Shown here in pieces: positions 56,607 through 64,000 of a stretch of 64,000 bases of DNA (position 1 is the stretch's first letter; each line of letters opens with the position of its first letter). Origin of the DNA: Actinomadura rupiterrae (lineage in GTDB: Bacteria > Actinomycetota > Actinomycetes > Streptosporangiales > Streptosporangiaceae); NCBI RefSeq assembly GCF_024172125.1, contig NZ_JAMZEA010000007.1, positions 186,001 to 250,000 of the forward strand, in the 5' to 3' direction. The notes beneath the pieces were generated by a model, which worked only from the letters and a program-made list of their open reading frames with translations, searched no databases and was not told the origin of the DNA. The translations under genes were made by a program, and so were the position numbers.

Positions 56607-57278
56607 TCATCTGCGGGTGAGGAGGGCGCAGTCGCCGCACATTTCGCCGCCGGGTGGGACCTTGTAGTACAGGCAGCAGCTTCTTCGGATGAAGCCTCGC
56701 GGGCCGAAGTCTCCTGCGGTGTCGAGGGGCGGGCGTTTGAGCAGGGCTTGGACGAAGGGGGTCAGGGTGGGCGCCAGGTCTGGGGCTAGGCGGGTTGCAT
56801 AGAGGGTTCCGGCTAGCGCGGATGCTGCGTTTCCCCAGATCAGGCCGTCTGCGAGTTTGACCACCTTGAGGAGCATTTCGCGTAGGGGGTTGAGGTGGCC
56901 GTTGACGACCGTCTCGAACGCTTTGTCTGGGGATGCGGGCCAGCCGGTTGGGTCTGCCAGCCATAGGGCTATGGGGGCGCCTGGGGCCCAGCGCCAATGC
57001 AAAGTCTCCAGGTTGGGGACTACGCCTTGGGCGGCGCATGCGACTACCGGCGACCATAGGCGGGACGCGATGCCTTGGAACAGGATGCTTGCGGCTACGC
57101 GGCGGTCGTCTGTGCCTAGGCGTTGGGCGTACTGGTCGATCAGGGTGTTCAGGTGGTGTGGGTCGGTTTCAGGGAGGGGGCGCCAGGTCGGGTCTACCTC
57201 TTCGTTCGGGTCGGTGGTGATGCCGAAGTAGGGGCCCAGTTGCGCGGCGCGTTCTAGGGCCTGCGTGGGGTTGGTCAT
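56607..57278 (-). CDS. FhuF-like (2Fe-2S)-binding protein
   Basis: This 223-aa protein ends in RRSCCLYYKVPPGGEMCGDCALL, the 2Fe-2S ligand pattern of FhuF-type ferric siderophore reductases (CC-x10-CxxC). The upstream part fits the FhuF domain. ATG at 57278 overlaps the ROK stop by one codon region (ATGA), so it belongs to that operon. Confidence 0.85.
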   Translation of the reverse strand: MTNPTQALERAAQLGPYFGITTDPNEEVDPTWRPLPETDPHHLNTLIDQYAQRLGTDDRRVAASILFQGIASRLWSPVVACAAQGVVPNLETLHWRWAPGAPIALWLADPTGWPASPDKAFETVVNGHLNPLREMLLKVVKLADGLIWGNAASALAGTLYATRLAPDLAPTLTPFVQALLKRPPLDTAGDFGPRGFIRRSCCLYYKVPPGGEMCGDCALLTRR

Positions 57279-58495
57279 CAGCCGACCGCCGGTTCGGCTA
57301 CGACTCGGTTGAAAACGATGTCGAGAGCTGTTGCTACGCCGATCGCTAGTGCGCCCAGGACCGTTGCTTCTGCTCCTAGGGCGGACGGTTCGACTGGGGG
57401 TGGGTCCAGTGGGGTCATGTCTGCCAGGCGTTCGCGGACGGCGTCCAGGAGCACGTCTTGGCCGTGACGAACAAGGCCACCGCCTATGACTACCAGGCGC
57501 GGGTCCAAGACGGCGATGACGCTGGCCAGGGCGCGGCATACGTTGCCTGCTTCGTACTGGACGGCTTCGATTGCCAGGGGGTCGCCTGCGCGGGCTGCGT
57601 CGTAGACGTCCGCTGTGGTGAGGTGCTCGTCCATGCCTAGGCGGCGGGCCGTTGCCACTAGGCCGGCGGCCGACAGGACGCTTTCGAGCATTCCGTGGCG
57701 GCGGGCTTCGGGGGCGCGGGTGAGCGGGTCGGTCTCTCCTAGGGGCAGGAACGCGACTTCGCCTGCGGCGCCGCGGGCGCCTCGGTAGAGCTGGCCGTCT
57801 AGGACGATCCCCATCCCGAGTCCTGTGCCGACCGAAAGGAACACGAAGTCGGGGACGTCGCGGCCGAGGCCGTGCGCCTGCTCGCCCAGCGCGGCCAGAG
57901 CGATGTCGTTCTCGATGAGGACGGGCGCGGGCAGCCGTTCGAGCAGCTCGCGCGTCACACCCGGCGCGTCCCAGCCGGGGAGGTTCGGCGCGAGGCGCAG
58001 CCGGTGGGCCTCGGTGTCGTGGACGCCGGGGGTGCCGATCACGATGTGGGTGAGGTCGGCGGGCGCGCAGCCGGCTTCGGCGGCCAGTTCGTCCACCAGG
58101 GCGACGAGTTGGGCGGTCAGCTCGCCGGGTCCGGCGGCGCGCGAGCGGACGTCGCGCCTGACCAGCACCTTTCCGTCCAGGCCGCAGAGGGCGGCGCGCA
58201 CCCACTCGCGTCCGACGTCGATGCCGACGGCGCGTCCCGCGTCGGGATGGATCTCGTAGAGCATCGCGGCACGGCCCGCGCCGCCCGTGCGGTGGCCGAC
58301 CGTCCGGACGAGGCCGACCCGCTCAAGGTCGGCGAGCGCGAGCGACACCGTCGGCTTCGACAGTCCCGTCTCGCGCGCCACCTCGGGACGCGACACCGGC
58401 CCCTGCTCGCGGATCCGCTCGTAGACCGCCCGCTCGTTCATCACCCTCAGCACACTGGTGGTGCTGGCCACCGGTCTGCCGCTCCCCGACGTCAC
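57278..58495 (-). CDS. ROK family transcriptional repressor
   Basis: This 405-aa protein has an N-terminal HTH (VSRPEVARETGLSKPTVSLALADLERVGLVRTVG, residues ~33-66) and a ROK domain with VGIDVGREWVRAAL, IENDIALAALGEQAHG and FLSVGTGLGMGIVLDGQ. Unlike most ROK members it lacks the CxCGxxGCxE zinc motif. It is divergent from a sugar ABC transporter and probably its repressor. GTG at 58495 is the start. Confidence 0.9.
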   Translation of the reverse strand: MTSGSGRPVASTTSVLRVMNERAVYERIREQGPVSRPEVARETGLSKPTVSLALADLERVGLVRTVGHRTGGAGRAAMLYEIHPDAGRAVGIDVGREWVRAALCGLDGKVLVRRDVRSRAAGPGELTAQLVALVDELAAEAGCAPADLTHIVIGTPGVHDTEAHRLRLAPNLPGWDAPGVTRELLERLPAPVLIENDIALAALGEQAHGLGRDVPDFVFLSVGTGLGMGIVLDGQLYRGARGAAGEVAFLPLGETDPLTRAPEARRHGMLESVLSAAGLVATARRLGMDEHLTTADVYDAARAGDPLAIEAVQYEAGNVCRALASVIAVLDPRLVVIGGGLVRHGQDVLLDAVRERLADMTPLDPPPVEPSALGAEATVLGALAIGVATALDIVFNRVVAEPAVG

Positions 58496-58570
58496 CCGTC
58501 CCCCTCACGTGCGCTCCTGCGCTCCACGGATTATCGCGTCCCAGACCGGATGGTCCCATCCCCTTGCTTT

Positions 58571-58589
58571 GTTAGGAAGCCTCCCTTAC
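58571..58589. promoter_or_regulatory. Candidate ROK operator
   Basis: GTTAGGAAG-C-CTCCCTTAC is an inverted repeat matching at 7 of 9 arm positions. It lies between the divergent ROK gene and the ABC transporter operon. Confidence 0.5.
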
Positions 58590-58629
58590 GTTCAGCGCAA
58601 CGGCGAGCCGACCAGAGGCGGTGCGGGCC

Positions 58630-59706
58630 ATGCGGACCACGAACAGACTGCGGACCACGACTGCGGCGATGGCCCTCCTGATGGCGGTCGCAGGCTGCGG
58701 GAGCGGAAGCAAGAGCGGCTCGCACGGAGCGGCGACGATCGCGCTGCTTCTGCCCGAGTCCAAGACGACCCGGTACGAGTCGTTCGACAGGCCGCTGTTC
58801 GAGCAGCGGGTGAAGCAGCTGTGCGCCGACTGCAAGGTCGTCTACTTCAACGCCGACCAGGACCCGGGCAAGCAGCAGAACCAGGTCGAGTCCGCGCTCA
58901 CCCAGGGCGCGAAGGTGCTCGCGCTCGACGCCGTGGACGCCAAGGCCGTCGCGCCGCAGGTCAACGAGGCCGGACGGCGGCACGTCCCGGTCATCGCCTA
59001 CGACCGGCTCATCACCGGCGTGAAGTACGACTACTACGTCTCGTTCGACAACGTCCGCGTCGGGGAGATGCAGGGCCAGGCCCTCCTGGACGCCCTCACC
59101 TCCCGGCACACCCTCGGCAAGGGCCGCATCGTCATGCTCAACGGCTCCCCCACCGACCCCAGCTCGGCCGATTACAAGAAGGGCGCGCACAACGTCCTGG
59201 ACGGCAAGGTCCCGATCGGACGTGAGTTCGACACGCCCGACTGGAGCCCCGACAAGGCCCAGCAGGAGATGGAGCAGTCGGTGACCGCGCTCGGCCGGGA
59301 CTCGATCGTCGGCGTGCTGTCGGCGAACGACGGCATGGCGGGCGGCGCGATCGCGGCGATGCGGCGCGCGGGCTACCGTCCGCTGCTCCCGATCACCGGG
59401 CAGGACGCCGAGGTCACGGCCGTCCAGCGGATCCTGACCGGCGACCAGTACATGACCGTCTACCTCAACATCAAGGCGCAGGCGTACAAGTCGGCCGAGC
59501 TGGCGGTCGCGCTGGCGCGCGGGCAGAAGCCGCCGGCGCCGGGGAACGTCGCGAACGGATCCGGCCAGATCCCGGCGTTCCTGCTCGCCCCGACCGCCGT
59601 CACCCGCGACAAGATCAAGGACACGATCCTCAAGGACGGCTTCTACACCCTCTCCCAGATCTGCTCCGGCGCAGCCGACGCCTGCAAGAGCGCGGGCCTG
59701 CAATGA
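58630..59706 (+). CDS. Sugar ABC transporter substrate-binding lipoprotein (XylF-like)
   Basis: This 358-aa periplasmic-binding-protein-like-I fold protein has a lipoprotein signal with MAVAGC as lipobox. Then follow IALLLPESKTTRYESFDRPLFEQRVKQ, KVVYFNADQDPGKQQNQVESAL and ITGQDAEVTAVQRILTGDQYMTVY, typical of the D-xylose/ribose class. ATG at 58630; GTG at 58621 is also possible. It heads the transporter operon. Confidence 0.9.
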   Translation: MRTTNRLRTTTAAMALLMAVAGCGSGSKSGSHGAATIALLLPESKTTRYESFDRPLFEQRVKQLCADCKVVYFNADQDPGKQQNQVESALTQGAKVLALDAVDAKAVAPQVNEAGRRHVPVIAYDRLITGVKYDYYVSFDNVRVGEMQGQALLDALTSRHTLGKGRIVMLNGSPTDPSSADYKKGAHNVLDGKVPIGREFDTPDWSPDKAQQEMEQSVTALGRDSIVGVLSANDGMAGGAIAAMRRAGYRPLLPITGQDAEVTAVQRILTGDQYMTVYLNIKAQAYKSAELAVALARGQKPPAPGNVANGSGQIPAFLLAPTAVTRDKIKDTILKDGFYTLSQICSGAADACKSAGLQ

Positions 59707-60440
59707 GCGCGGCCGTCCTCGAAGCGCGCGGCATCGGGCGGACGTTCGGAGCCGTCCGCGCGCTCACCGACGTGACGCTCGAACTGCGCGCCGGGGAGGT
59801 GACCGCGCTGGTCGGCGACAACGGCGCTGGCAAGTCCACGCTGGTGAAGATCCTGTCGGGGGTCGTCGCGCCGGACGCCGGACGCATCCTGCTCGGCGGC
59901 GAGCCGGTGCGGATCGCGCGGCCGCACGACGCCCGCGCGCTCGGCATCGCGACCGTCCACCAGGACCTCGGCCTCTGCGAGAACCTCGACGTCGTCGCGA
60001 ACCTGTTCCTCGGCGCGGAACCGCACCGCTGGTCGCTGCTCCGCTCGCTCCGGATGGAACGCACCGCCCGCGACCTGCTCGCATCTCTGGACGTCCGCAT
60101 CCCCGATCTGCGGACGCCCGTAGCGAGCCTGTCCGGCGGGCAGCGGCAGTCGGTCGCGATCGCCCGCGCGCTGCTCGGCGAACCCCGGGTCGTCCTGCTG
60201 GACGAGCCGACCGCCGCGCTCGGCGTCGAGCAGACCGCACAGGTGCTCGCGCTGATCAGGCGGCTGCGGGACCGCGGGCTGGCCGTCCTGGTCATCTCGC
60301 ACAACCTCGCGGACGTCCGGGCCGTGAGCGACCGCATCGCCGTGCTGCGCCTCGGCAGGGACGCGGGCGTCTTCCGGACCTCCGACACCGCGACCGAGAC
60401 CGTCGTCGCCGCGATCACCGGAGCGGGGGCCGCCGCATGA
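59703..60440 (+). CDS. Sugar ABC transporter ATP-binding protein
   Basis: This 245-aa single-domain ATPase has Walker A GDNGAGKST, LSGGQRQSVAIARALL and VLLLDEPTAALG. It resembles single-domain xylose ATPases rather than the double-domain RbsA. It overlaps the SBP gene by 4 bp and the permease by 4 bp. Confidence 0.93.
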   Translation: MSAAVLEARGIGRTFGAVRALTDVTLELRAGEVTALVGDNGAGKSTLVKILSGVVAPDAGRILLGGEPVRIARPHDARALGIATVHQDLGLCENLDVVANLFLGAEPHRWSLLRSLRMERTARDLLASLDVRIPDLRTPVASLSGGQRQSVAIARALLGEPRVVLLDEPTAALGVEQTAQVLALIRRLRDRGLAVLVISHNLADVRAVSDRIAVLRLGRDAGVFRTSDTATETVVAAITGAGAAA

Positions 60441-61627
60441 TCTCCGCCTTCCTCGACCGTCCCGTCCCCGGCGGCGGGCGGCGCGTCCGGCTCCCGAGGC
60501 CGTCCGGGGGCGAGCCGGGAGCGCTGCCCGTCGTCGCCGGGCTCGCGCTGATCGCCGCCGTCTTCGGCTCGTTGAACGGGCACTTCCTGTCCGCCGAGAA
60601 CCTGACCAACCTCGCGCTCCAGATGGCGGCGACCGGGACGATCGCGCTCGGCATCGTCCTGGTGCTGCTGCTCGGCGAGATCGATCTGTCGGTCGGCTCG
60701 GTGAGCGGGCTGTGCGCGGTGGTGATGACGATCCTGAACGTCCACCGGCACTTCCCGTCGGGTGTGGCGGTGCTGCTCGCGCTGGGGGTCGCGGCGCTGA
60801 TCGGGCTCGCGCACGGGCTGATGTTCACCGTCCTGCGGATGCCGTCATTCGTCGTCACGCTCGCCGGGCTGATCGGCTGGCAGGGCCTCATGCTCTACCT
60901 GCTCGGACGCGAGGGAACGATCAACCTCCCGTTCGACGGGCCGGTGGCCAAGCTCAGCGACACGTGGCTGCCCGCCTGGCTGAGCTGGACGATCGTGGTC
61001 GTGGCGGGCACCGGGTACCTCGCGGCGGCGCTGCTCGTGCGGCGTGCCCGTATCCGTTCCGACCTGCCGGTGTCCGGGCCCGTCCCGCTCGCGCTGCGGA
61101 CGGGCGGGCTGGTCGTGCTGCTCGGCGCGGCCGTCGCGGTGATGTCCGGAGACCGGGGTGTCCCGCTCACGCTGGTGATCTTCGGCGGGCTGGTCGTCGT
61201 GCTGGACCTCGTCCTGCGGCTGACCGTCCCCGGACGCTGGGTGTACGCCGTCGGCGGCAACGCCGAGGCGGCGCGACGCGCGGGGATCGCGGTCCTACGC
61301 GTCCGGCTCCTGGTGTTCGCCGGGGCCTCGGTGCTGGCCGGCGCGGGCGGCATCCTCGCGGCGAGCCGCCTGTCGGCGGTCAACCAGAGCTCCGGCGGCA
61401 GCGACATCCTGCTGAACGCGATCGCCGCCGCCGTCATCGGCGGGACGAGCCTGTTCGGCGGCCGGGGACGCGCCTACGCGGCGCTGCTCGGCATCCTGGT
61501 CATCCAGTCCGTCGCCAACGGGATGCTGCTGCTCAACGTGGACTCCTCAGTCCGCTTCATGGTGACGGCCGGGGTGCTCGCCCTCGCCGTGGCCATCGAC
61601 TCGGCCGCGCGCGGCGGACGCCGGTGA
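60437..61627 (+). CDS. Sugar ABC transporter permease (XylH-like)
   Basis: This 396-aa permease of the branched-chain/ribose class has about 10 membrane helices and conserved GTIALGIVLVLLLGEIDLSVGSVSG and GTSLFGGRGRAYAALLGILVIQSVANGMLLLN. A 20-residue basic N-terminus precedes the first helix. It imports the same sugar as the SBP. Confidence 0.93.
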   Translation: MISAFLDRPVPGGGRRVRLPRPSGGEPGALPVVAGLALIAAVFGSLNGHFLSAENLTNLALQMAATGTIALGIVLVLLLGEIDLSVGSVSGLCAVVMTILNVHRHFPSGVAVLLALGVAALIGLAHGLMFTVLRMPSFVVTLAGLIGWQGLMLYLLGREGTINLPFDGPVAKLSDTWLPAWLSWTIVVVAGTGYLAAALLVRRARIRSDLPVSGPVPLALRTGGLVVLLGAAVAVMSGDRGVPLTLVIFGGLVVVLDLVLRLTVPGRWVYAVGGNAEAARRAGIAVLRVRLLVFAGASVLAGAGGILAASRLSAVNQSSGGSDILLNAIAAAVIGGTSLFGGRGRAYAALLGILVIQSVANGMLLLNVDSSVRFMVTAGVLALAVAIDSAARGGRR

Positions 61628-62535
61628 GCGCGGGGTTCGTGCTGGGCGTCGACTTCGGCGGCACGAAGATCGCCATGGCGACGGCCCGGCCGGACGGCGA
61701 GGTGCTGCGCCGGGCCCGCCTGGCGACGCGGGCCGAGGACGGCGCGAAGACCGTCCTCGGCAGGGCCCTGGACGCCGCACGCCACCTGGCCGCCGAGACC
61801 GCCGCTGACTGCGATGCGTCCGAGGGCGGACGGCTTGTCGCGGCCGGGGTCGCCACGTTCGGCGTCGTCCGGGACGACCGCGTGCTGCTGGCGCCGAACG
61901 TGCCCGGCTGGGAGGATCTGCCGCTCCCCCGGCTGCTCCGCGAGGGCCTCGGCGCGCCGGTCGTCCGGCTGGACAACGACGTCAACGCCGCCACGGCCGC
62001 CGAACTGCGCTGGGGCGGGCTCGCCGGAACCGACACCGGCCTGTACGTGAACCTCGGCACCGGGCTCGGCGCGGGTGTGGTGGCGGGCGGCCGGGTGCTG
62101 CGTGGCGCGAACGGCGCGGCGGGCGAGATCGGCTACCTGCTGCGCTCCCCCGGTGAGCCCGGCCACGCGGCGGGGCGCGCTCCGCTGGAGGAGCAGGTCT
62201 CGGGCGGCGGGCTGGCGCGGCGCGCGTCCGAGCTGGCAGGACGGGAGATCACCGCGCGCGAGCTGTTCGGGCCGTCCGTCCCGGCGGGGCTGCGCGGGCT
62301 GCGGGACCGCGCCCTGGACGACCTGGGCATGGCGATCGCCAACCTCGCGATCTCGATCGACCCGGAACGGATCGTCCTCGGCGGCGGCATGGCCGCGGAG
62401 CCCGAGCTGGTGGCGCGCCTGGACCGGCTGCTCGCACGCACGGTGCCGTTCCCGCCGGTGCTCAAGCCCGCCCATTTCGGCACGGACGCGGCCCTCCGGG
62501 GAGCCCTCGCCCTTGCGCTCGACGCCCTGCCTTGA
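61624..62535 (+). CDS. ROK family sugar kinase
   Basis: This 303-aa protein has VLGVDFGGTKIAMATARPDG (phosphate loop), the catalytic Asp in RLDNDVNAATAAELRWGG, and GTGLGAGVVAGGRVLRGANGAAGEIGYLL. The zinc motif CxCGxxGCxE common in ROK kinases is absent. GTG at 61624 overlaps the permease stop by 4 bp (GTGA), so it is the last gene of the transporter operon and likely phosphorylates the imported sugar. Confidence 0.9.
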   Translation: MSAGFVLGVDFGGTKIAMATARPDGEVLRRARLATRAEDGAKTVLGRALDAARHLAAETAADCDASEGGRLVAAGVATFGVVRDDRVLLAPNVPGWEDLPLPRLLREGLGAPVVRLDNDVNAATAAELRWGGLAGTDTGLYVNLGTGLGAGVVAGGRVLRGANGAAGEIGYLLRSPGEPGHAAGRAPLEEQVSGGGLARRASELAGREITARELFGPSVPAGLRGLRDRALDDLGMAIANLAISIDPERIVLGGGMAAEPELVARLDRLLARTVPFPPVLKPAHFGTDAALRGALALALDALP

Positions 62536-62591
62536 GACACCGTGCCCTGACGGGAAGAGGCCCTCGCCTCGCGCTCGACGCCTCGCCTTGA
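62504..62591 (+). repeat. Stop-spanning duplication after the ROK kinase
   Basis: The 32-bp end of the gene (62504-62535, ending in the TGA) is repeated with small changes at 62561-62591, including a second TTGA. Period 57 bp. It is the same class as at 1.2, 21.3 and 27.8 kb. Confidence 0.75.
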
Positions 62592-62600
62592 ACGTCAGGG

Positions 62601-62648
62601 TGCGGCGTGTTGCCGTCCCGCGCCTGCTAGGAGCGGCAACACGCCGCA
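62601..62648. terminator. Long perfect hairpin downstream of ROK kinase
   Basis: TGCGGCGTGTTGCC and GGCAACACGCCGCA are exact 14-bp complements with a 20-nt loop between convergent genes. Confidence 0.7.
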
Positions 62649-62700
62649 GGTCCGGTGCCGGCGGGCGTCGCGCGGACGGCCGCCGGACGACGGCCCCGGG

Positions 62701-62796
62701 TCAGAGGCCGCGGCGGTCCAGAGCCGTCTGGAGAGCGCGCTTGGCCTCTTCGGCGTCGTCGTCGGAGAGCGTGGCGGTGAAGGTCTGGGACTGCAT
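62701..62796 (-). CDS. 31-aa microprotein candidate
   Basis: The short protein MQSQTFTATLSDDDAEEAKR and 11 more residues to RRGL has a low-complexity start and a charged helix. ATG at 62796 has a weak GGAG about 9 nt upstream. Nothing is known; it is kept because the codon use is like that of neighbouring genes and because the other frames here are poor. Confidence 0.35.
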   Translation of the reverse strand: MQSQTFTATLSDDDAEEAKRALQTALDRRGL

Positions 62797-63020
62797 GGGA
62801 GAACTCCGAGGTCGCTGTTCGTCGAGGCGCGGGGACGGATCCGGGGATCGTGGTTCGCACGGTCCGGGTCGGTCGGAACCCGCTCGCGGCAGCGGAGGAT
62901 GGTCCACGGAACGCCGCTAAGGCTCACTCGCGACGTTACCTCGCGATCGCCGCGTTGTCTTGACCGGTGGCGATTCATCCCACATGTTGAGACGACATAT
63001 GGGGTGAACTGGGCAAACAG
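62797..63020. other. Intergenic, no gene seen
   Basis: No convincing reading frame or operator was found here. It separates the microprotein candidate and the serA terminator. Confidence 0.4.
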
Positions 63021-63022
63021 AA

Positions 63023-63052
63023 ACGGGCGGGCGACCGAAGTCACCCGCCCGT
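63023..63052 (-). terminator. Terminator of serA
   Basis: ACGGGCGGG and CCCGCCCGT form a 9-bp stem around a 12-nt loop; on the minus strand TTT follows. It lies about 100 nt after the serA stop. Confidence 0.6.
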
Positions 63053-63059
63053 CCGAAAT

Positions 63060-63150
63060 CCGAACCCCGGCGGAACCCTGGCCCCTGGCGGAACCCTGGG
63101 CCCCGGCGGAGCCCTGGCCCCAGGCGGAACCCTGGGCCCCGGCAGAACCC
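63060..63150. repeat. 18-bp direct repeats after serA
   Basis: The motif GGCGGAACCCTGGGCCCC, or a close variant, occurs about five times with 18-bp spacing (63065-63145). It lies within 100 nt of the serA stop on the minus strand, another repeat in a gene 3' flank. Confidence 0.8.
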
Positions 63151-63155
63151 CGAGG

Positions 63156-64000
63156 TCAGGCCTCCAGGTCCACGCGGCGGCCCATGTCGGCGCCGACGGC
63201 CTCGCCGATCGCGTCGACCAGCTGCGGCGGGATCGTCTCGTCCACGGTCAGCGCGATCAGCGCGCGGCCGCCCTTGGTGTCGCGGCCGACCTGCATGCCC
63301 GCGATGTTGACGTCCGCGTCGCCGAGCAGGCGGCCGACGACGCCGACGATGCCCGGACGGTCGCTGTAGGAGAAGAACGCCATGTGCGCCGTCGGCAGCA
63401 GCTCCATGTCGTAGCCGTTGATCTCGATGATCCGCTCGTGGTGCTTCGGCCCGGTCATGGTGCCGGACACCGACACCACCGCGCCGTCGGCCATCGTGCC
63501 GCGCACCTGGACCACGTTGCGCCAGTCGGGGCTGTCCTCGGACGTGGTGAGCGACACCTCCACGCCGCGGTCGCGGGCCAGCAGCGGCGCGTTCACGAAC
63601 GTGACCGACTCCTCGACCACGTCGGCGAACACGCCCTTGAGCGCGGCCAGCTCCAGCACCTTCACGTCGTGGCCGGTGATCTCGCCGCGGACGACCACGT
63701 CCAGCCGCACCGGGACGCCGCCCGCGAGCGCGGTGAAGATGCGGCCGAGCTTCTCGGCGAGCGGCAGGCCGGGCTTGACATCCTCGGCGACCGCGCCGCC
63801 CTGGACGTTCACCGCGTCCGGCACGAACTCGCCGGACAGCGCCAGCTTCACCGAGCGGGCGACCTGCGTGCCGGCCTTCTCCTGCGCCTCGTGCGTGCTC
63901 GCCCCGAGGTGCGGGGTGGCCACGACGTTGTCGTGCACGAACAGCGGGCTGTCGGTGCAGGGCTCGGTGGAGAACACGTCCAGGCCCGCGCCCGCGACCC
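63156..64000 (-). CDS. serA: D-3-phosphoglycerate dehydrogenase, C-terminal part (cut by window edge)
   Basis: The last ~280 codons are visible; the gene extends beyond base 64000. The catalytic His region LFVHDNVVATPHLGASTHEAQEKAG (NAD-binding/catalytic domain end) is followed by the intervening ASB domain and a C-terminal ACT domain (FFSYSDRPGIVGVVGRLLGDADVNIAGMQVGR). It oxidises 3-phosphoglycerate as the first step of serine synthesis; the ACT domain may bind serine. Confidence 0.95.
   Translation of the reverse strand, partial: VAGAGLDVFSTEPCTDSPLFVHDNVVATPHLGASTHEAQEKAGTQVARSVKLALSGEFVPDAVNVQGGAVAEDVKPGLPLAEKLGRIFTALAGGVPVRLDVVVRGEITGHDVKVLELAALKGVFADVVEESVTFVNAPLLARDRGVEVSLTTSEDSPDWRNVVQVRGTMADGAVVSVSGTMTGPKHHERIIEINGYDMELLPTAHMAFFSYSDRPGIVGVVGRLLGDADVNIAGMQVGRDTKGGRALIALTVDETIPPQLVDAIGEAVGADMGRRVDLEA

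Overview
The window is high-GC DNA from an actinomycete. Evidence includes many GTG starts, stop/start overlaps of the GTGA/ATGA type, XRE(DUF5753)/DUF397 pairs, F420 biosynthesis (fbiD), and a ndgR-leuCD-hup-fbiD-plsC-gpsA-ddl block as in Streptomyces relatives. The overall gene set fits an Actinomadura-like member of the Thermomonosporaceae, but that placement is inference. It carries about 70 protein genes, six tRNA genes or tRNA-like genes, one cobalamin riboswitch, one amino-acid attenuator and many palindromic operators; there is no rRNA and no CRISPR.

Region 1-12.5 kb is accessory. It holds a cytochrome P450 (cut by the window edge) with a TetR regulator, further TetR regulators beside short enzymes or membrane proteins, an MBL hydrolase, an aldo/keto reductase, an HD hydrolase, an AbiEii-like nucleotidyltransferase interrupted by one amber codon, an anti-sigma-type ATPase, and an XRE regulator followed by three DUF397 genes. 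At 12.15-12.50 kb lies the oddest locus: a 21-codon ORF with a perfect Shine-Dalgarno, followed on the same strand by three tRNA genes 4-5 nt apart. Two of these have leucine anticodons (CAG, AAG) on a class I body without the long variable arm of tRNA-Leu; the third is tRNA-Tyr.

Region 12.5-18.8 kb is a catabolic cluster: a flavin/2Fe-2S reductase, a ferritin-like metal hydrolase and an unknown protein on the minus strand, divergent from an aldehyde dehydrogenase, SDR, beta-hydroxyacid-type dehydrogenase and CMD-family protein. A perfect TetR-type palindrome lies across the ALDH start and matches one in front of the tetR next to the P450. Region 19-31 kb is core metabolism: ddl, a PLP-family protein lacking its catalytic lysine, gpsA, plsC, fbiD, hup, leuD, leuC and the regulator ndgR. 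Region 31-43 kb carries a GH3 glycosidase with its TetR, a MerR regulator, paired DUF202 membrane proteins, a beta-hydroxyacid dehydrogenase/Rid pair with a LysR, a SAM hydrolase-like protein, a polar amino acid ABC transporter and a Nudix protein.

Region 43.3-52.2 kb has two identical tRNA-Glu genes and tRNA-Gln, then cimA, ilvE and leuB for branched-chain amino acids. cimA has an attenuator with a Leu-Val-Ile-Ile leader peptide, and GTCTC-N7-GAGAC palindromes lie before cimA, leuB and between leuC and ndgR, suggesting a small NdgR-type regulon. Region 52.3-64 kb holds a B12 riboswitch with cbtBA, MBL/MerR and XRE modules, a ROK-controlled xylose-type ABC transporter with a ROK sugar kinase, and the 3' end of serA. 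A recurring oddity is tandem duplication spanning gene 3' ends and stop codons (at 1.2, 21.3, 27.8 and 62.5 kb).
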